Of a stretch of DNA of 64,000 bases, positions 49,553-60,958 are shown piece after piece. How positions within the stretch are numbered: the stretch's first letter is position 1; each line of letters starts with the position of its first letter. This DNA is from Apostichopus japonicus (taxonomy: Eukaryota > Echinodermata > Holothuroidea > Aspidochirotida > Stichopodidae). Below the pieces are notes generated by a model, which did no database searches, was not told where the DNA came from, and was given only the letters and a program-made list of their open reading frames with translations. The DNA lies in assembly GCF_037975245.1 (NCBI RefSeq), contig NC_092572.1, positions 34,197,989-34,261,988 of the forward strand, written 5' to 3'. A program made the position numbers and the translations under genes.

Positions 49553-50460
49553 CAGGGGCGTAGCGAGCGGGGGGGTGTGGGGGGGTGTCACACCCCCCAA
49601 TAATTTGGTCGCTGTCGGCAAATTTTGGGTCTGTCGGCAAAAGGAGAAAAGGTGAAGAGAGCGGAAGGGGAAGAAAGAAGGAAAGCTGAATAGAGAAAAG
49701 GAGAACGGGAGCTTCTTCCGTGCCAAATTTGACTTAAAATATGCACCACATTGCATCTAAGGACGTTTCAAAACTAAAAATTTTCCAAAGGGAGGGGTAG
49801 ACCTCCTACCCTTAGACCCCTCCCCCATTTCAGTCACCACTTCCAGATCCGTCGGCAAATCAAATTTGACTTAAAATATGCACCAGATTGCATCTAAGGA
49901 CGTTTCAAAACTAAAAATTTTCCAAAGGGGAGGGGGACACCCCCTCCCCTTAGACACCTCCCCCATTTCAGTCACCACTTCAAGATCCGTCGGCAAATTA
50001 AATTTGACTTAAAATATACACCAGATTGCATCTAAGGACGTTTCAAAACTAACAATTTTTCAAAGGGGGAGGGGGACACCCCTTCTCCTTAGACCCCTCC
50101 CCCATTTCAGTCACCACTTCCAGATCCGTCGGCAAATCAAATTTGACTTAGAATATACACCAGATTGCATCTAAGGACGTTTCAAAACTAAAAAATTGCC
50201 AAAGGGGAGGGGGACACCCCCTCCCCTTAGACTCCTCCCCCATTTCAGTCACCACTTCCAGATCCGTCGGCAAATCAAATTTGACTTAAAATATACACCA
50301 GATTGCATCTAAGGACGTTTCAAAACTAAAAAATTGCCAAAGGGGAGGGGGACACCCCCTCCCATTAGACCCCTCCCCCATTTCAGTTACCACTTCCAGA
50401 TCCGTCGGCAAATTAAATTCTCCACACCCCCCCAACAAAAACCCCTTGGCTACGCCCCTG
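49553..50460. mobile_element. hAT MITE, 908 bp, with internal 138-bp repeats
   Basis: It begins CAGGGGCGTAGCGAG and ends CTTGGCTACGCCCCTG, inverted repeats of the same family style as the element at 34550-35884. The flanks AGTTATAC (49545-49552) and AGTGATAC (50461-50468) match in seven of eight bases, an aged 8-bp duplication. The interior is mostly a tandem repeat whose word 'gtcggcaaat' recurs at 49851, 49989, 50128, 50266 and 50404. There is no transposase. Confidence 0.85.
49735..50413. repeat. 138-bp tandem repeat inside the hAT MITE
   Basis: Four full units plus a partial first copy, with period 138-139 bp. Each holds 'tttgacttaaaatatacacc', 'gcatctaaggacgtttcaaa' and a C/G-rich 'ggggacaccccctcccctta' segment that can fold on itself (GGGG/CCCC). 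Confidence 0.9.
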
Positions 50461-51044
50461 AGTGATACTGCCACATTCACATTCCTACTTCCAAAAACTT
50501 ACTGATTATTTCAGACATTCTGTATTAGGCAAACAATAACAAGATCCAAGCGACATCATTCGACTGTAATATCATTTGATTAAGATGATCATCAGGAAGC
50601 AGTTATAAAGCATAAGGTGCTTGCGTGTTCAATAAATGAAAAGTACTTAAAAAGTACTCAGATGAAACAGTACTTGTACTCCGTACTCAGATTCTAAACT
50701 GCTGTACTCAGACATTGGTACTTAGTACTCCAATCAAAATAGCAGTACTTTGGCTATGGTATTTGTTCTCTGAAACCTCAAGTACTTGAGTATAATACTA
50801 ATAGTTGCAAATATCCAACCCAACAAGGCAATATGCACAACTCCAAGCTGACAGCATCTGAGATGGAATAAGTTGTTTTTGGATTGTAAAGGACATTTCA
50901 ATGCAATCATTCCAAGCAAAGGACATAGTTGATCTCTGAGCTGATATCAAGTTCCTATTTAGTGACATATACAATATGTAAACATAGGTGGTAGTTGCAG
51001 TAATTGATATTGGAGTATTTTCTTTTATTGTTTTCATTTTACAG

Positions 51045-51103
51045 TCATATTGTCAATGAAAGTGGTGAGATTACTTTTGAGGTTCATGATCGGGGCCACA
51101 ATG
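51045..51103 (+). CDS. C2CD2L: C2CD2-like exon: C2 domain loop 3 region
   Basis: After 'ttgttttcattttacag', 59 bases complete Phe and encode HIVNESGEITFEVHDRGHN plus one base, then the donor gtgagt. The phase fits both neighbours (2 in, 1 out). EITFEVHDRGHND is the C2 beta strand plus calcium-loop-3 region, where many C2 domains read 'V.D.D...D'. Here one Asp is replaced by Gly/His, so calcium binding may be weak. Confidence 0.85.
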
Positions 51104-52543
51104 GTGAGTGAGGACACTACATCTTCATATATTTATATCTCCATTTTTCTTGCATGTTCATAAATTGCAATTGTCGAACAGCAAATTGGCTTTCCTGCTG
51201 GGACTTTCAGGGGAAAGGCTGGGGTGTGGCCCTTAGGCAGTGGAATGGGTTTTCCATGTTGGGTGTGGGGGTTCTTCCCCTAGAAATACTAGACATCAAA
51301 TGGTGCATTCTGAGGCACATTTAGGCTATAAATGAGGTCTGCATGAAAGTTTGTGATAATAACTATTTTTTATCTCATCTCCTTACATATAATTGGATGA
51401 GATATTGTACTTCACCCCGCATCAGAAATGTGAGGAAAATGTGAGTGTGTTTCAGAGTGAGCGAAAGAAGTGTGTTGCAAACTCCTAGACCCATAATTGT
51501 GCAAGAAAGTGTGTCTCATACTCCTCCTAGACCATAGTCCAACCAAGTTCATATTTGGTGGGAAGGTGACTGATCATGTCAAATTGTGTCTGCATGATTG
51601 ATGACCTCAAAGGTCAAGAAGCCTATTAATTGGTTTTTAGCCATTTGCTACTCATTATGCAACACGATATGTTGAGAGTGCAAAGACAAGTTTTAAAATA
51701 GGACATATTCAGGTGTTTAGGGTCAAAGTCAAAGGTCACATTGGCCTAAATTGTGCAAAGTGTGTCGCAAACTCCTCCTAGACCATAAGTCCTATCCATT
51801 CAAACTTGGTGGAAAGGTGCCTGACCATGAACACTTGTGCCTGTCTGATTGGTGATGTCAAAGTTCAAATAGCCCAAAACTTTGTTTTAAGCCATTTCCT
51901 GCTTGTCAGTATGTTGGAAAAAGTTATTAAACCACAAGAATAAAGGGACAGCTTTAAAATAGTACTTATGTGATTGTTAAGGGTTGAGGTCAATGGTCAA
52001 AGATGACAACCAGATACATTCATAAGTAAACCAACAATCACTTCTGTCATGGAGGAGATGAGATCTGCAACACCATGGATTGCTCATTTGGGCTTGAAAA
52101 CAGAGTGGGAAAGGGTAAACCCCCATGGATCTGTGCCTGTATGTCCTACAAATATGTTTGCCTATGATTGAATGACAATTGAATAGGTGGTTCTGATATC
52201 TTCTTAGGTCTTATTGGACTATGTTGTAGCTACCCAAGGTTTGTATTAGGGAGGCAGTTTTGCTATAATGGCATGCACAAATTTACATAAATTAAGGTAT
52301 TATATGAAGCTTTATAAACTGATGTTCATGCTGCTTCTGGTCAAGGATACATACTGTATGCAGTTTTGCTTCAGTGGTATAAATTACATTATTACACACA
52401 TTTCCTGGATATTTTAATCTATGAACTGAACAAGAAGAGAAAAGGACTAGTATTTATGGAAACTAATGACCTTGTAATTAATGGCCTATCATGCAATACT
52501 GTAATAATGTGGTAACTTATATGTGTGATTTAAATATAACCAG
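51104..52543. repeat. Intron with diverged 'cctcctagaccata' modules
   Basis: Between about 51455 and 52010 two or three diverged modules occur. Each has 'gcaaactcctcctagacca', a 'catttggtgggaaggtg' word, a 'gatgacctcaaaggtcaa' word and 'agccatttgc'. It is a dispersed repeat family without visible termini. The rest of the intron is unremarkable. Confidence 0.5.
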
Positions 52544-52671
52544 ATCGATTTCAAGGAGGAACTACACTGCCATTAGCCTCTATAGACAGAAGCAGAGGAA
52601 GCAGACACATTATACAACTACAGTCAAGACCTGCACAGAATGACAACGTCAAGGGATCAATAGTATTGTTT
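52544..52671 (+). CDS. C2CD2L: C2CD2-like exon: end of C2 domain
   Basis: After 'taaatataaccag' the exon completes Asp and reads RFQGGTTLPLASIDRSRGSR, HIIQLQSRPAQ and NDNVKGSIVLF, then the donor gtaagt. It enters in phase 1 and leaves in phase 0. The order (polar loop, short strand ending in LPL, then IIQLQ and GSIVLF strands) is that of the last three C2 beta strands, with KGSIVLF the final one. Confidence 0.85.
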
Positions 52672-53569
52672 GTAAGTCTACTTTAATACATACTTGATGA
52701 CTGAACATTCAAAGTTCAGAGGTTTCTCATATTTTTCATGAATAATCAGATAACAACATTTATCGAAGCATCTGAATTTACCTCAAAACTGTATGAAGAT
52801 GGCTCGAACATTACAGATTTACCTTGTCTGGACTGCACAATATTTTGATGACCTCTTTGAATGAACCATACTGTGCATGCAGGAAAACGCTTCCTAGCCA
52901 TTAATGTGTAATAGTATTTCAGACCATACTCAATCAATGTTGTGTCAATACATACATATCATCGTGACTTGAAATTAGTGTTGAAGGAGTGAGACAACGT
53001 ATAATGAACTTAATAAAGAGAGTTGAACTGCTGCTTTAAGTCCTATAAATATTTGATAGCATTGAGACATTCACTGGTATTTCTCCAAGTAATTACACCT
53101 GATCTGTGTTTTAATCAGTCTAAGGGCTTTGAAATGGTAAAAACCTTTCTTGGAGCCCTTAATGAAATTATAAGTAATGGACAAATTGAATCTGTGTTTG
53201 AACTGGTTCCAATGTTAGGGTATTTGGATAATTTTTAAATGACATTTTAGTGTCAGTAAGATTGGTACAGTATCAGCTTTGGTGTAAAGTTCTTTATTGT
53301 TAACAAGAAATCCATACAATAAACACCTGTTCAAAGTTCTTATCTATTCTTTTACATTTTAAGTATCACTTGGAGTGCACTATCTTAAGTCATATCATGA
53401 TAGTATTGTAATTCACAAGTCTTAGTTAATTCTGTCAGACAATTACTGGGATCGTTTTCCAAAGGATAGATCAAAGAGTTGTTGTGGAGGGAGACACACT
53501 GTCTTACTTCTAAATATTTAATGAAGAAGTGTAACAATCATGAATTCAAATTTCACTGCCTGTAAAGAA
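52672..53569. other. Intron, no feature recognised
   Basis: Nothing identifiable before the 3' end of the antisense LINE. Confidence 0.5.
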
Positions 53570-53592
53570 TGTTTAGTCCATTTTCATTCCAT

Positions 53593-54444
53593 TCATTGGC
53601 CTCCGTCCATCACAGAAGATGATGGGTTGCGCCTTGCTGCTAAAGAACACGATCTGCAATGACTGTAAAGGCCAATCCTGGAGTGGCAGTCTTTCGTGCA
53701 GGTGTCGCAGATGAAAGTAGTGTCAGGTGGTGAGACAAATGCCTTCCTCTTCTCTCGCTTGGATGCCTGATTCTTGCAACGGTCTTCCTCAGCTCTGTTT
53801 ATTCCTGATTTAAGGGCAACACACCAGGCTGAGCGTTGTGATGCTAAGTCATCCCAGCTGTTGATGTTGATGTTTGCTGACTGAAGATCCCTCTTACACG
53901 AGTCCCTGTAACGTAGATGGGGGCGGCCTCTGGGACGGGAGCCACATTCCAGCTGTCCATACAAGAGGTCCTTTGGGATACGACCCTCTTCCATTCGATG
54001 GACATGGACAAGCCAGCGCAGGCGGCGTTCACTGAGCATTGCAAAGAGGGTTGATAGCTTCGCCTTGCTGAGGACCTCGCTGTTGGTGACTTTGTCTTCC
54101 CATGTAATGCCCAGTATCTTGCAAAGACATCTCATGGGGAAGACATTTAACTTTTTCTCTTGCTTGGCATGTGTAGTCCAGGTTTTGCTACCGTAGAGGA
54201 GGGTGCTGAGGACACAAGCCTGGTAGACTTTCATCTTGGTGTTAAGTGTCAAAGTTTTGTTTTCCCACACTCTCTTCTGAAGCTTGGACATCACTGCAGC
54301 TGCATTTCCAATGCGAGCATTAATCTCAGCGTCCAGACTCACATTACTTGATATTATAGAGCCCAGGTATCTGAAGTTGTCAACTGTTTCAAGCCTGGAA
54401 TCGTTGACTGAAATGGTGGGAGGGATGGGCGCATCCTGTGTCAT
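53593..54444 (-). pseudogene. LINE 1 C-terminal region with Cys/His finger
   Basis: In the same frame as the preceding part, after one TAA at 54454-54456, it reads VNDSRLETVDNFRYLGSIIS, VYQACVLSTLLYGSKTWT, RRLRWLVHVHRMEEGRIPKD and finally FICDTCTKDCHSRIGLYSHC. YLG and LLYG are the usual thumb-region landmarks of LINE reverse transcriptases. The terminal Cys-x2-Cys/His/Cys cluster is a small zinc-binding-like finger. The 'aagagtatat' duplication next to the TAA suggests a small slippage event produced the stop. Confidence 0.85.
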
Positions 54445-54453
54445 ATACTCTTG

Positions 54454-55728
54454 TTATGTGTTATATACTCTTGTTTTCTTGATACTGATGGTCAATGCAA
54501 ATTCTTTGCAAGCACCGGCGAAATGATCCATGAGTCGCTGAAGGCCATCATTGGTGTGACTGACTAGGGCTGCGTCATCGGCGAACAGCATTTCCCTTAT
54601 CAAGACACGGGTTATTTTGGTCTTTGCACGCAATCGGGCCAAATTATACAGCTTGCCATCATGCCGGGTGTGGATGTAAACACCATCAGAGGAGGACTGG
54701 AATGCGTAGGTCAGCAGGAGGGAGAGAAAGATGCCGAAGAGTGTCGGAGCGAGCACACAACCCTGCTTGACACCACTGGAGATCTTGAAGGGTGTGGATG
54801 TATCGCCATCGAAGCTCACAGTGCCCTTCATGTTGTTGTGGAATGACATAATGATGCTGAGAAGTACTGGTGGACAGCCGATCCTCTGTAACAATTTGAA
54901 GAGTCCGCTGCGGCTGACTAGATCAAAGGCCTTGGTTAGGTCAACAAAAGCTAGGTACAATGGTTGACGTTGCTCCCTGCATTTTCCTGTTTCACGGAAA
55001 AGATTATGTCGGTGGTGGATCTGCCGGAACGGAAGCCACACTGTTTCTGGGTAGACACGATCCGCTAATGTCTGTAGTCAGTTCAGCGCAACTCTGGCGA
55101 ACAGCTTGCCAACAATGCTCAGGAGGGAGATTCCGCGATAGTTGTTACAATCGCTCCGATCACCTTTATTCTTGAAAAGAGTTACGATCCTGGCATCTCT
55201 CATGTCTTGCGGCACCTCACCTTCCTTCCAACAGAGACAGAGGAGTTCGTAAAGATGGGGCAAGAGAGCTGGTTTCCCTTTCTTGATGATCTCGGGAGGG
55301 ATGGCATCCTTTCCTTGGGCTTTACCACTCGCCAAGCCATTGATGGCTTTTTCTAGTTCTGATGTGGTGGGCTCTTTGTCGAGTTCGTCCAGGGTTGGTA
55401 GGGCTGGAATGTTCATGGCTTCCTCTGAAACGGTGTTCTCTGTAGAGTAGAGCTCAGAGTAAGGCTCCACCCATCTTTCCAACTGTTTTCTGCGGTCTGT
55501 AAGGACCTGACCTGATTTAGCTTTCAGCTGGGCTGTTTTCTTCACAGCTGGGCCAGTGGCTTTCTTAATGCCCTCATACATAACTCTGATGTTACCCGTC
55601 ACAGATGCCTGTTCAATGGATGAGCATAACTGGAGCCAATAGTCGTTTGCACATTTTCTAGCGCTCGCTTGGCTTTCACATCTTACCTTCCTCAGAGAGC
55701 TCAAGTTTCGCTGGAGTTCTGCTTCCAT
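54454..55728 (-). pseudogene. LINE 1 reverse transcriptase domain
   Basis: The frame reads through SGKAQGKDAIPPEIIKKGKP and VTLFKNKGDRSDCNNYRGIS to LLSIVGKLFARVALN, then meets a TGA at about 55078 (probably from CGA). After a short frameshifted piece it continues with LAFVDLTKAFDLVSR, SSGVKQGCVLAPTLFGIFLS and MLFADDAALVSHT. The FADD catalytic box is encoded at 54574-54585. It synthesises cDNA at the nicked target. It is inactive here because of the stop and frameshifts. Confidence 0.9.
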
Positions 55729-56648
55729 TTGATGAGAGCCTGTCGTTTGGCTGTAGTTGCCGGTTCCATAACAGACAGATTGGCATCATACCAGTCAGTA
55801 TTCCTTCTTTCTTTCATCCCATATGCTTGGATTGCAGACTTATGGATGGTAGAGCTGAGATGGTACCACCTGGATTCCGCAGATTCCACCAGATCCGCAG
55901 GGCGGATGTCACTGACCAGAGAGATGAATTCTTGTGTCCTTTCTGAATCTCTGGTGTGGGCGATGTTGATCTTTGAGAGACCTTTCGGCTTTGAATGGTG
56001 CAGCCTCTTTGCCTTTAGACTAACCTTGCTGATGACGAGGGAGTGATCAGTGTCACAGTCAGCACTATGATAGATCCGAGTGGAGTTAACATCTTGGATG
56101 CGATTCCTTCTGGCAATTACTAGGTCGAGTTGATGCCATTTCTTCGATCTGGGATGCATCCACGAGACTCGGTGTTTATCTTTGTGCTTGAAATAAGTGT
56201 TTGTAATACAAAGCCCTTTGGCACAGCATAGCTCCAGCAGTCGCTGACCATTCTCGTTTAGCTTCCCAATGCCATGGTGACCAATGCAAGTTGGCCACAC
56301 TTGGTGGTTGGTGCCAACTCTAGCATTGAAATCTCCCAGGAGGAAGAGGTCTTCATTCTGCGGTATTTGTCCAGTGAGTTCGGCTAGCTCATTGTAGAAC
56401 TGGTCTTTTGCATCTGGGTTGGAGGCGAGGGTGGGGGCATAAGCAGACACAAGGTTGACTGAACCAGTTGTGGTGTTGACGTGGAGTTTAAGCAGTCTCT
56501 CAGAGCCAGCTGTTGGTGGTTCTATTATCGGTAGGAGAGTTCTTTGACAGCGAAACCAACCCCGTACTCACGCCTCTCGCCTTGCTTCTTTCCCTTCCAG
56601 AAGAAGGTGTTCCCTTTCTCTTGCAATACTCCATCATCAGCGAGTAAG
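55701..56648 (-). pseudogene. LINE 1 endonuclease domain (partial)
   Basis: The minus frame starts with ADDGVLQEKGNTFFWKGKK (about 56640), shifts frame near 56530, then runs through NLVSAYAPTLASNPDA, FLLGDFNARVGTNHQVW, YFKHKDKHRVSWMHPRSKKW, HQLDLVIARRNR and DCDTDHSLVISK. GDFNARVG and the S/T-D-H motif are conserved in apurinic-type endonucleases of LINEs, which nick the target DNA. The N-terminal catalytic Asn/Glu region is lost by truncation. Confidence 0.85.
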
Positions 56649-56816
56649 GCCTAGATAAGTATCTTTGTTCGTAATCAAGTTTATTCTTTATAGCTTTATA
56701 GCCTTTGTGGTGAGTAAAATATATCTTGATTCATTTAATCTAAGAAACCAAAATCTTAAGAATTACAAACATTCTGATAAAAGTGTGTGTTGTTTTCCTG
56801 TGTATGCTTCCTACAG

Positions 56817-56970
56817 CTATTGTTCATGCAAAATCCTGATGTAGCAAAGAAGCCTCTTTCCCCATCCAGGAAGATAGAAAAGAAACAAATGCTTGCCCCT
56901 GATGGCACTATCATTACCACTGTCACCACAAAGACATCCAGACCCAAATATCTCACTGCCAACAACAATG
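56817..56970 (+). CDS. C2CD2L: C2CD2-like exon: post-C2 segment with GTIITTVTT motif
   Basis: After 'tgtgtatgcttcctacag' (phase 0), 51 codons plus one base encode LLFMQNPDVAKKPLSPSRK, then IEKKQMLAPDGTIITTVTT, KTSRPK and YLTANNN, with the donor gtaagt. The 'P.GT..TTVT' stretch directly after the C2 domain is what makes me assign this gene to the C2CD2 family. The basic stretch SRKIEKK could contact acidic lipids. The LINE described above ends only about 170 bases upstream of this acceptor. Confidence 0.85.
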
Positions 56971-58083
56971 GTAAGTTCTATTTCATTATTTCAAGATGCC
57001 TTCCATTTATAAACAAACCAAGAAAGGTCAACACAATCTTTTGTGACACCATTTATATAATTAATTCAACAAGTATAATTCTCTACAGTTTTGCCAAACT
57101 TTGGGCCCATGCAGAAGTTACAGCAAATGCAACTGGCTCTGTTTATGTTCCTAATTGTAAACAATAACGCATGCACAAGCAATTGTAGTCACCATTTGTG
57201 TTCATAATATTCATGAAAGCAATGTTCAGAGTAAGCAAGTTTGGCTATAGCGTCAGAAAAAGAAAACATAGGATACATGTGCCCTTGTCAGGGAATAGTT
57301 ATCCGGTATCGCAAAATGGTCAAATTGCTACACAATTGCAAAGATATATAGCAGTTTTAGGAACCATAGTATCAAGAAACACAACTCTGAACCTTCAAAA
57401 TTGCTACAGTAAATTTGAACAGTAAATGTTTCCCTGCCTGTCGATTGGAAGATCAGTAAAGTCATAGAATCAGCTGTCATGGGTGGTAATTATTTACTCA
57501 AAGGTATTTGATCAATGTGTCCTTGCAAAGGATCACTCTGCCCTTGAAATATTTGTGAGACACCGAATTGAATTTGTGAAGTCTTCGACAAACATGGTGA
57601 AACAGTGCTAGGAATAGAAGTTGCACCCTTTCAATTATCCAAACACTTATTAATATGCAAAACATATCAATGCTCAAATTCCATCAAGAAATAGTTGTGT
57701 TGATATATTTATGCCTACTAGGACTACTATTTACTGTGACTTCTGTGCAATTCTGATTGTGGCCTCAGTGTTAATTTAAGGTTGTATGGATCAGTGCAGT
57801 TTGTGTATTAATAGTTCACAAAATAACCATGGCACAATGGCCTCAGCGATAGACAAGTTTTTACATCAAGAATGGTGAGCAGGCTTAATGTTTTTTTCTC
57901 AAAGGTTTGTAGATGCAGTATGTCATGAATTGTAAATTGTTCGAATCAAATATGGTGAGCCTCAAATAGCCAAGTTGGCTGCTTGTTAATCATGTATGTC
58001 ACATCTACTACTAGACCCAAAACTCACAATGAATGCAAAGAATCTTGAGATGACTACCTACATAACAGAAAGTGCAGAGACAG
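56971..58083. other. Intron, no feature recognised
   Basis: AT-rich intron. Nothing identifiable. Confidence 0.5.
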
Positions 58084-58484
58084 AAATGATCATACTTTGA
58101 GCTAATACGTGCTACTCCTATCAGAGTATTGAGACAGCAGCAGCTTGTTGCTCTAGTTATATAATAATATTGTGAAATCATTGGTAGATACCACACTGGT
58201 ATTACAATGACATTTGTAAAGAAATATTGTTATTCTTTGAAATTATATTTCAAAAGGTACAATTAATTTGTATTTTACTGTATTAAATGATCATACTTTG
58301 AGCTAATACGTGCTACTCCTATCAGAGTATTGAGACAGCAGCAGCTTGTTGCTCTAGTTATATAATAATATTGTGAAATCATTGGTAGATACCACACTGG
58401 TATTGCAATGACATTTGTAAAGAAATATTGTTACTCTTTGAAATTATATTTCAAAAGGTACAATTAATTTGTATTTTACTGTAA
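58084..58484. repeat. 201-bp tandem duplication
   Basis: The segment from 'aaatgatcatactttgagct' at 58084 repeats at 58285 almost without change ('attacaatg' versus 'attgcaatg' and 'ttattcttt' versus 'ttactcttt'). It is a recent two-copy duplication inside the intron. Confidence 0.92.
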
Positions 58485-58850
58485 TTGTTATGTAACAATG
58501 ATATAGAATGTAAATTTTCTAAGAAGTTTTTTTCCTTGTATTTGTGCTAGATGAACTGTTATTGAAATAAAGTTTACTACTCTTGACGTTGAATTTTCAG
58601 TGTTACTGTATGAGCAACACTGCAACTATAGTTATACAATAGAGTGGTCAAGTATTACACCCATTTTGCTGCAGGAACAATATATGCAAACAATGCATTG
58701 TTCTAAATACTTTCTATAAATTGCATCTAGTTCTCTCAAATTTGGCCTTCCTTGAGATTAACTTTGGAATGATACATGTAGTAATGGTTACAAATCACTA
58801 AAAAACATTTTGAAAGCTATTTTAACATAGTGTTTGCTGGCCTATCTTAG

Positions 58851-58967
58851 AAATCCCTACAAAGGTATATACAGACAGAGCTCAGACAATAGAACATGCT
58901 GCACCAATGAATGGATCTATGTCCCCAGGAAGCCCTGACAGAGATGGTTACTGGACTCCAACCTCAG
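58851..58967 (+). CDS. C2CD2L: C2CD2-like exon: Ser/Pro-rich tail
   Basis: After 'gctggcctatcttag' (phase 1) the exon encodes EIPTKVYTDRAQTIEHAAP, MNGSMSPGSPDRDG and YWTPTS plus one base, then the donor gtaatg. Both phases fit the neighbours. The SMSPGSPDRDGYWTPTS stretch holds several Ser/Thr-Pro sites. In vertebrate C2CD2L the tail after the C2 domain is regulated by phosphorylation, so a similar role is possible but not shown. Confidence 0.75.
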
Positions 58968-59910
58968 GTAATGAAAGATTATAATGTTTCTATCCATTAA
59001 GCATCTTGACTGCATGGATCCCCAGTAATCAAGCCCTGCTGCATTTTACAATGGACTTAATACTGCAAGCTGATTATGTCTAAGAAGTTTAGAACTGCCA
59101 GCAGAAGAACAGAAATAACATCATTGAAAATGATCAACAAAGCATGTTATCCTGACAATCCTAAAAAATGTTTTTATAAGAGCAGGGAACACTTTGTTAT
59201 ATCATGAATTGGTTACATGATTGTTTTCCTGTTCAGTCTTAAATAAAGATGTGTGTAGAAGTGAAATAAATAATTATAAATCCTGTATCTTACAATTCAT
59301 AGTCACCTAACTTTGATCTAGAAATTTTGGAAGTTGTATACTCAGCTGATAAGATAATCTGTTCCCCAAACCTACAAGTAAAATTAAAAGACAATTTAGT
59401 TTGGCAATTCATTAACTAGGCTTTTGGAAACGTGCAACGGGTCAATGTTTATTCCCCATGCCCTGCAATAGTAAGGGGTCGGCTTTTCTTCTAAGAGTAA
59501 TTGTCTGTTTTCTGAAATGATTTTGTTAATGGTTTAAGAACCTTTAACAAAGCTAAACCTGGTAGTTATACATAGCCACCTATAAGTGGAGTGTTTGCAA
59601 CAAACCATTTCACTTCCCCCACATGCATCATGTGGCTGTTTGGTGTCGTACGCAAACAACCTACCACTTAAAAGTATTTGGCATTTGTAGCAGATAATTT
59701 TGCCTGATTTTTAAAGTTCCTGAAAAATGTCTAGATCACCATATGAAGTCATCTTTCAGTCTAGTCTCAGGTTCTTGCTGCAGTGCAATCATTACATTTG
59801 GATTTTACCAAACTTTGAGGCAAGTGTTAAATCTGAGAAGAAAATGTCCTAAAATGTTAGTTCCTGTAAAGTTGACCATGTGACCATGTAATAGATTGTC
59901 TGTTCAACAG
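58968..59910. other. Intron, no feature recognised
   Basis: AT-rich intron. Nothing identifiable. Confidence 0.5.
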
Positions 59911-59952
59911 GAACTGCCACTAATGGCCTCTCTTCCCAAGAGGTGCCCCAAG
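59911..59952 (+). CDS. C2CD2L: C2CD2-like micro-exon (42 bp)
   Basis: After 'attgtctgttcaacag' the exon completes Gly and encodes TATNGLSSQEVPQ plus one base before the donor gtaagg. Both phases are 1, so the exon can be skipped without changing the frame. It is short and low in complexity, which limits certainty, but the strong splice sites and phase match support it. Confidence 0.6.
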
Positions 59953-60958
59953 GTAAGGTTGCTGTTCTGTGTTTTATGTTGTTGTGCAATGTAGTAGTTT
60001 CAAGCTGGATCACTAATGTTTCACCAATCAAAAGGGGAAAAAACAAGATTGAGAAATAAATTTCAAGATACAGTAGACACCTTCAGCACAAAGAAAAGTT
60101 ATTTTTCTTTAATAATGAACAAAGTATTTACTTTGTTCATTATTATGGTAACTGTTGGAATATTCAATTTATTACTTACATAGCCCTCTGACAGACTACA
60201 GAAGTTGTGCATTGCTTAATTGCAAAAGTGTGATGTCAACTATTACAGATTCCAATGAGTATATAAATGCCAAGATCCCATAGAAGCACTTTAATATGGA
60301 GTTAAGTATTTGTAAGATAACTTTTTGTCTGCCGCCATTTCCTAGAAGAAATCTTGATACTTTGCTATAGGTCTGATAGAAGTATCATATTAGCTAATGT
60401 TTAGTAGACCTCTACTATGGAAGGTACGTCAAATGTAGGATTCATCAGCTCTCTGGATATACAGTATCCAAGGATTAGCCTTGGATTAGAATGGATTAGC
60501 CTTCAGAAGGTATATTTTTGTAAGTAAGCTGAAATATTTCATTCAGTGTGTTCTAAATATGAGGATCAGTTATATATAAATTGGATGTACTAAGCTAACT
60601 AAGAGGGGCTACACATACGTTAGCTGACCTTTACACTGTACCATTGCTTTGTCTAATAGCTTATAATCTTGTCACAGCGAGTATATCCATACTTCTTACT
60701 ACATTACTTGATCAGCAGTGATAATGTTTGTGCTTCTTGGTAACAGCATTCAGAAAACATGCTGTTAAATTGCTTGATTTGTTATTCCTATTATGTTCAA
60801 ACTGCTTGATCTAAAGTTTCTTGAATCCTGAGCGATTGTTTGCATTGTTGGCATGTTCATTTGTTTTTCTCTCTTATACTTTATGAACCAATGCTCTGCT
60901 ATCACCATACTTACTGAAGCAATTCATGATAGTTGTTTTCTTCCTTGCATATATGCAG
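59953..60958. other. Intron or 3' flank, no feature recognised
   Basis: Contains a perfect inverted repeat 'gaacaaagtatttactttgttc' near 60117. Otherwise nothing. Confidence 0.45.

Larger units (their letters stand above)
48727..50757. mobile_element. Probable transposon with subterminal AGTACT words, containing a nested hAT
   Basis: AGTACT or AAGTACTT words crowd 48735-48890 and again 50635-50770, on both sides of the hAT element at 49553-50460. The left edge may be CAGTGATGTAGTACTTT and the right edge AGTACTTTGGCTATGG, which correspond only weakly as inverted repeats. No target duplication was found. The paired clusters around an insertion argue for one disrupted element, but the boundaries are uncertain. 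Confidence 0.4.
53570..56650 (-). mobile_element. 5'-truncated non-LTR retrotransposon (LINE 1), antisense in intron
   Basis: On the minus strand the order is APE-type endonuclease (from about 56648), reverse transcriptase and a C-terminal region with a Cys/His finger, ending at the stop near 53593. The 5' end is missing part of the endonuclease, the usual result of incomplete target-primed insertion. The coding region is damaged by a few frameshifts and stops but is otherwise well preserved, so insertion was fairly recent. It lies antisense within the C2CD2-like intron between 52671 and 56817. The clade (RTE, CR1, I and so on) cannot be settled by eye. Confidence 0.9.
23310..59952 (+). other. 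C2CD2L: C2CD2 / C2CD2L (TMEM24)-like gene, 5' incomplete
   Basis: Nine exons with GT-AG borders and matching phases encode roughly 330 residues: the end of an SMP/TULIP lipid-binding domain, a C2 domain and part of the tail. Diagnostic features are RLLVRVIKANNLQ opening the C2 domain, DGDPYCVVTLDQPFQ and NPFWDEQFLF within it, and APDGTIITTVTTKTSRPK shortly after it. In vertebrates, C2CD2L is anchored in the ER, reaches the plasma membrane and carries phosphatidylinositol between them; C2CD2 is its paralogue. The ER anchor and first part of the SMP domain were not found and should lie upstream. Introns run to 14.6 kb and are packed with tandem arrays and transposons. The family is recognised from memory of conserved motifs. 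Which vertebrate paralogue it resembles more cannot be told, and an invertebrate would probably carry a single ancestor-like gene. Confidence 0.75.
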
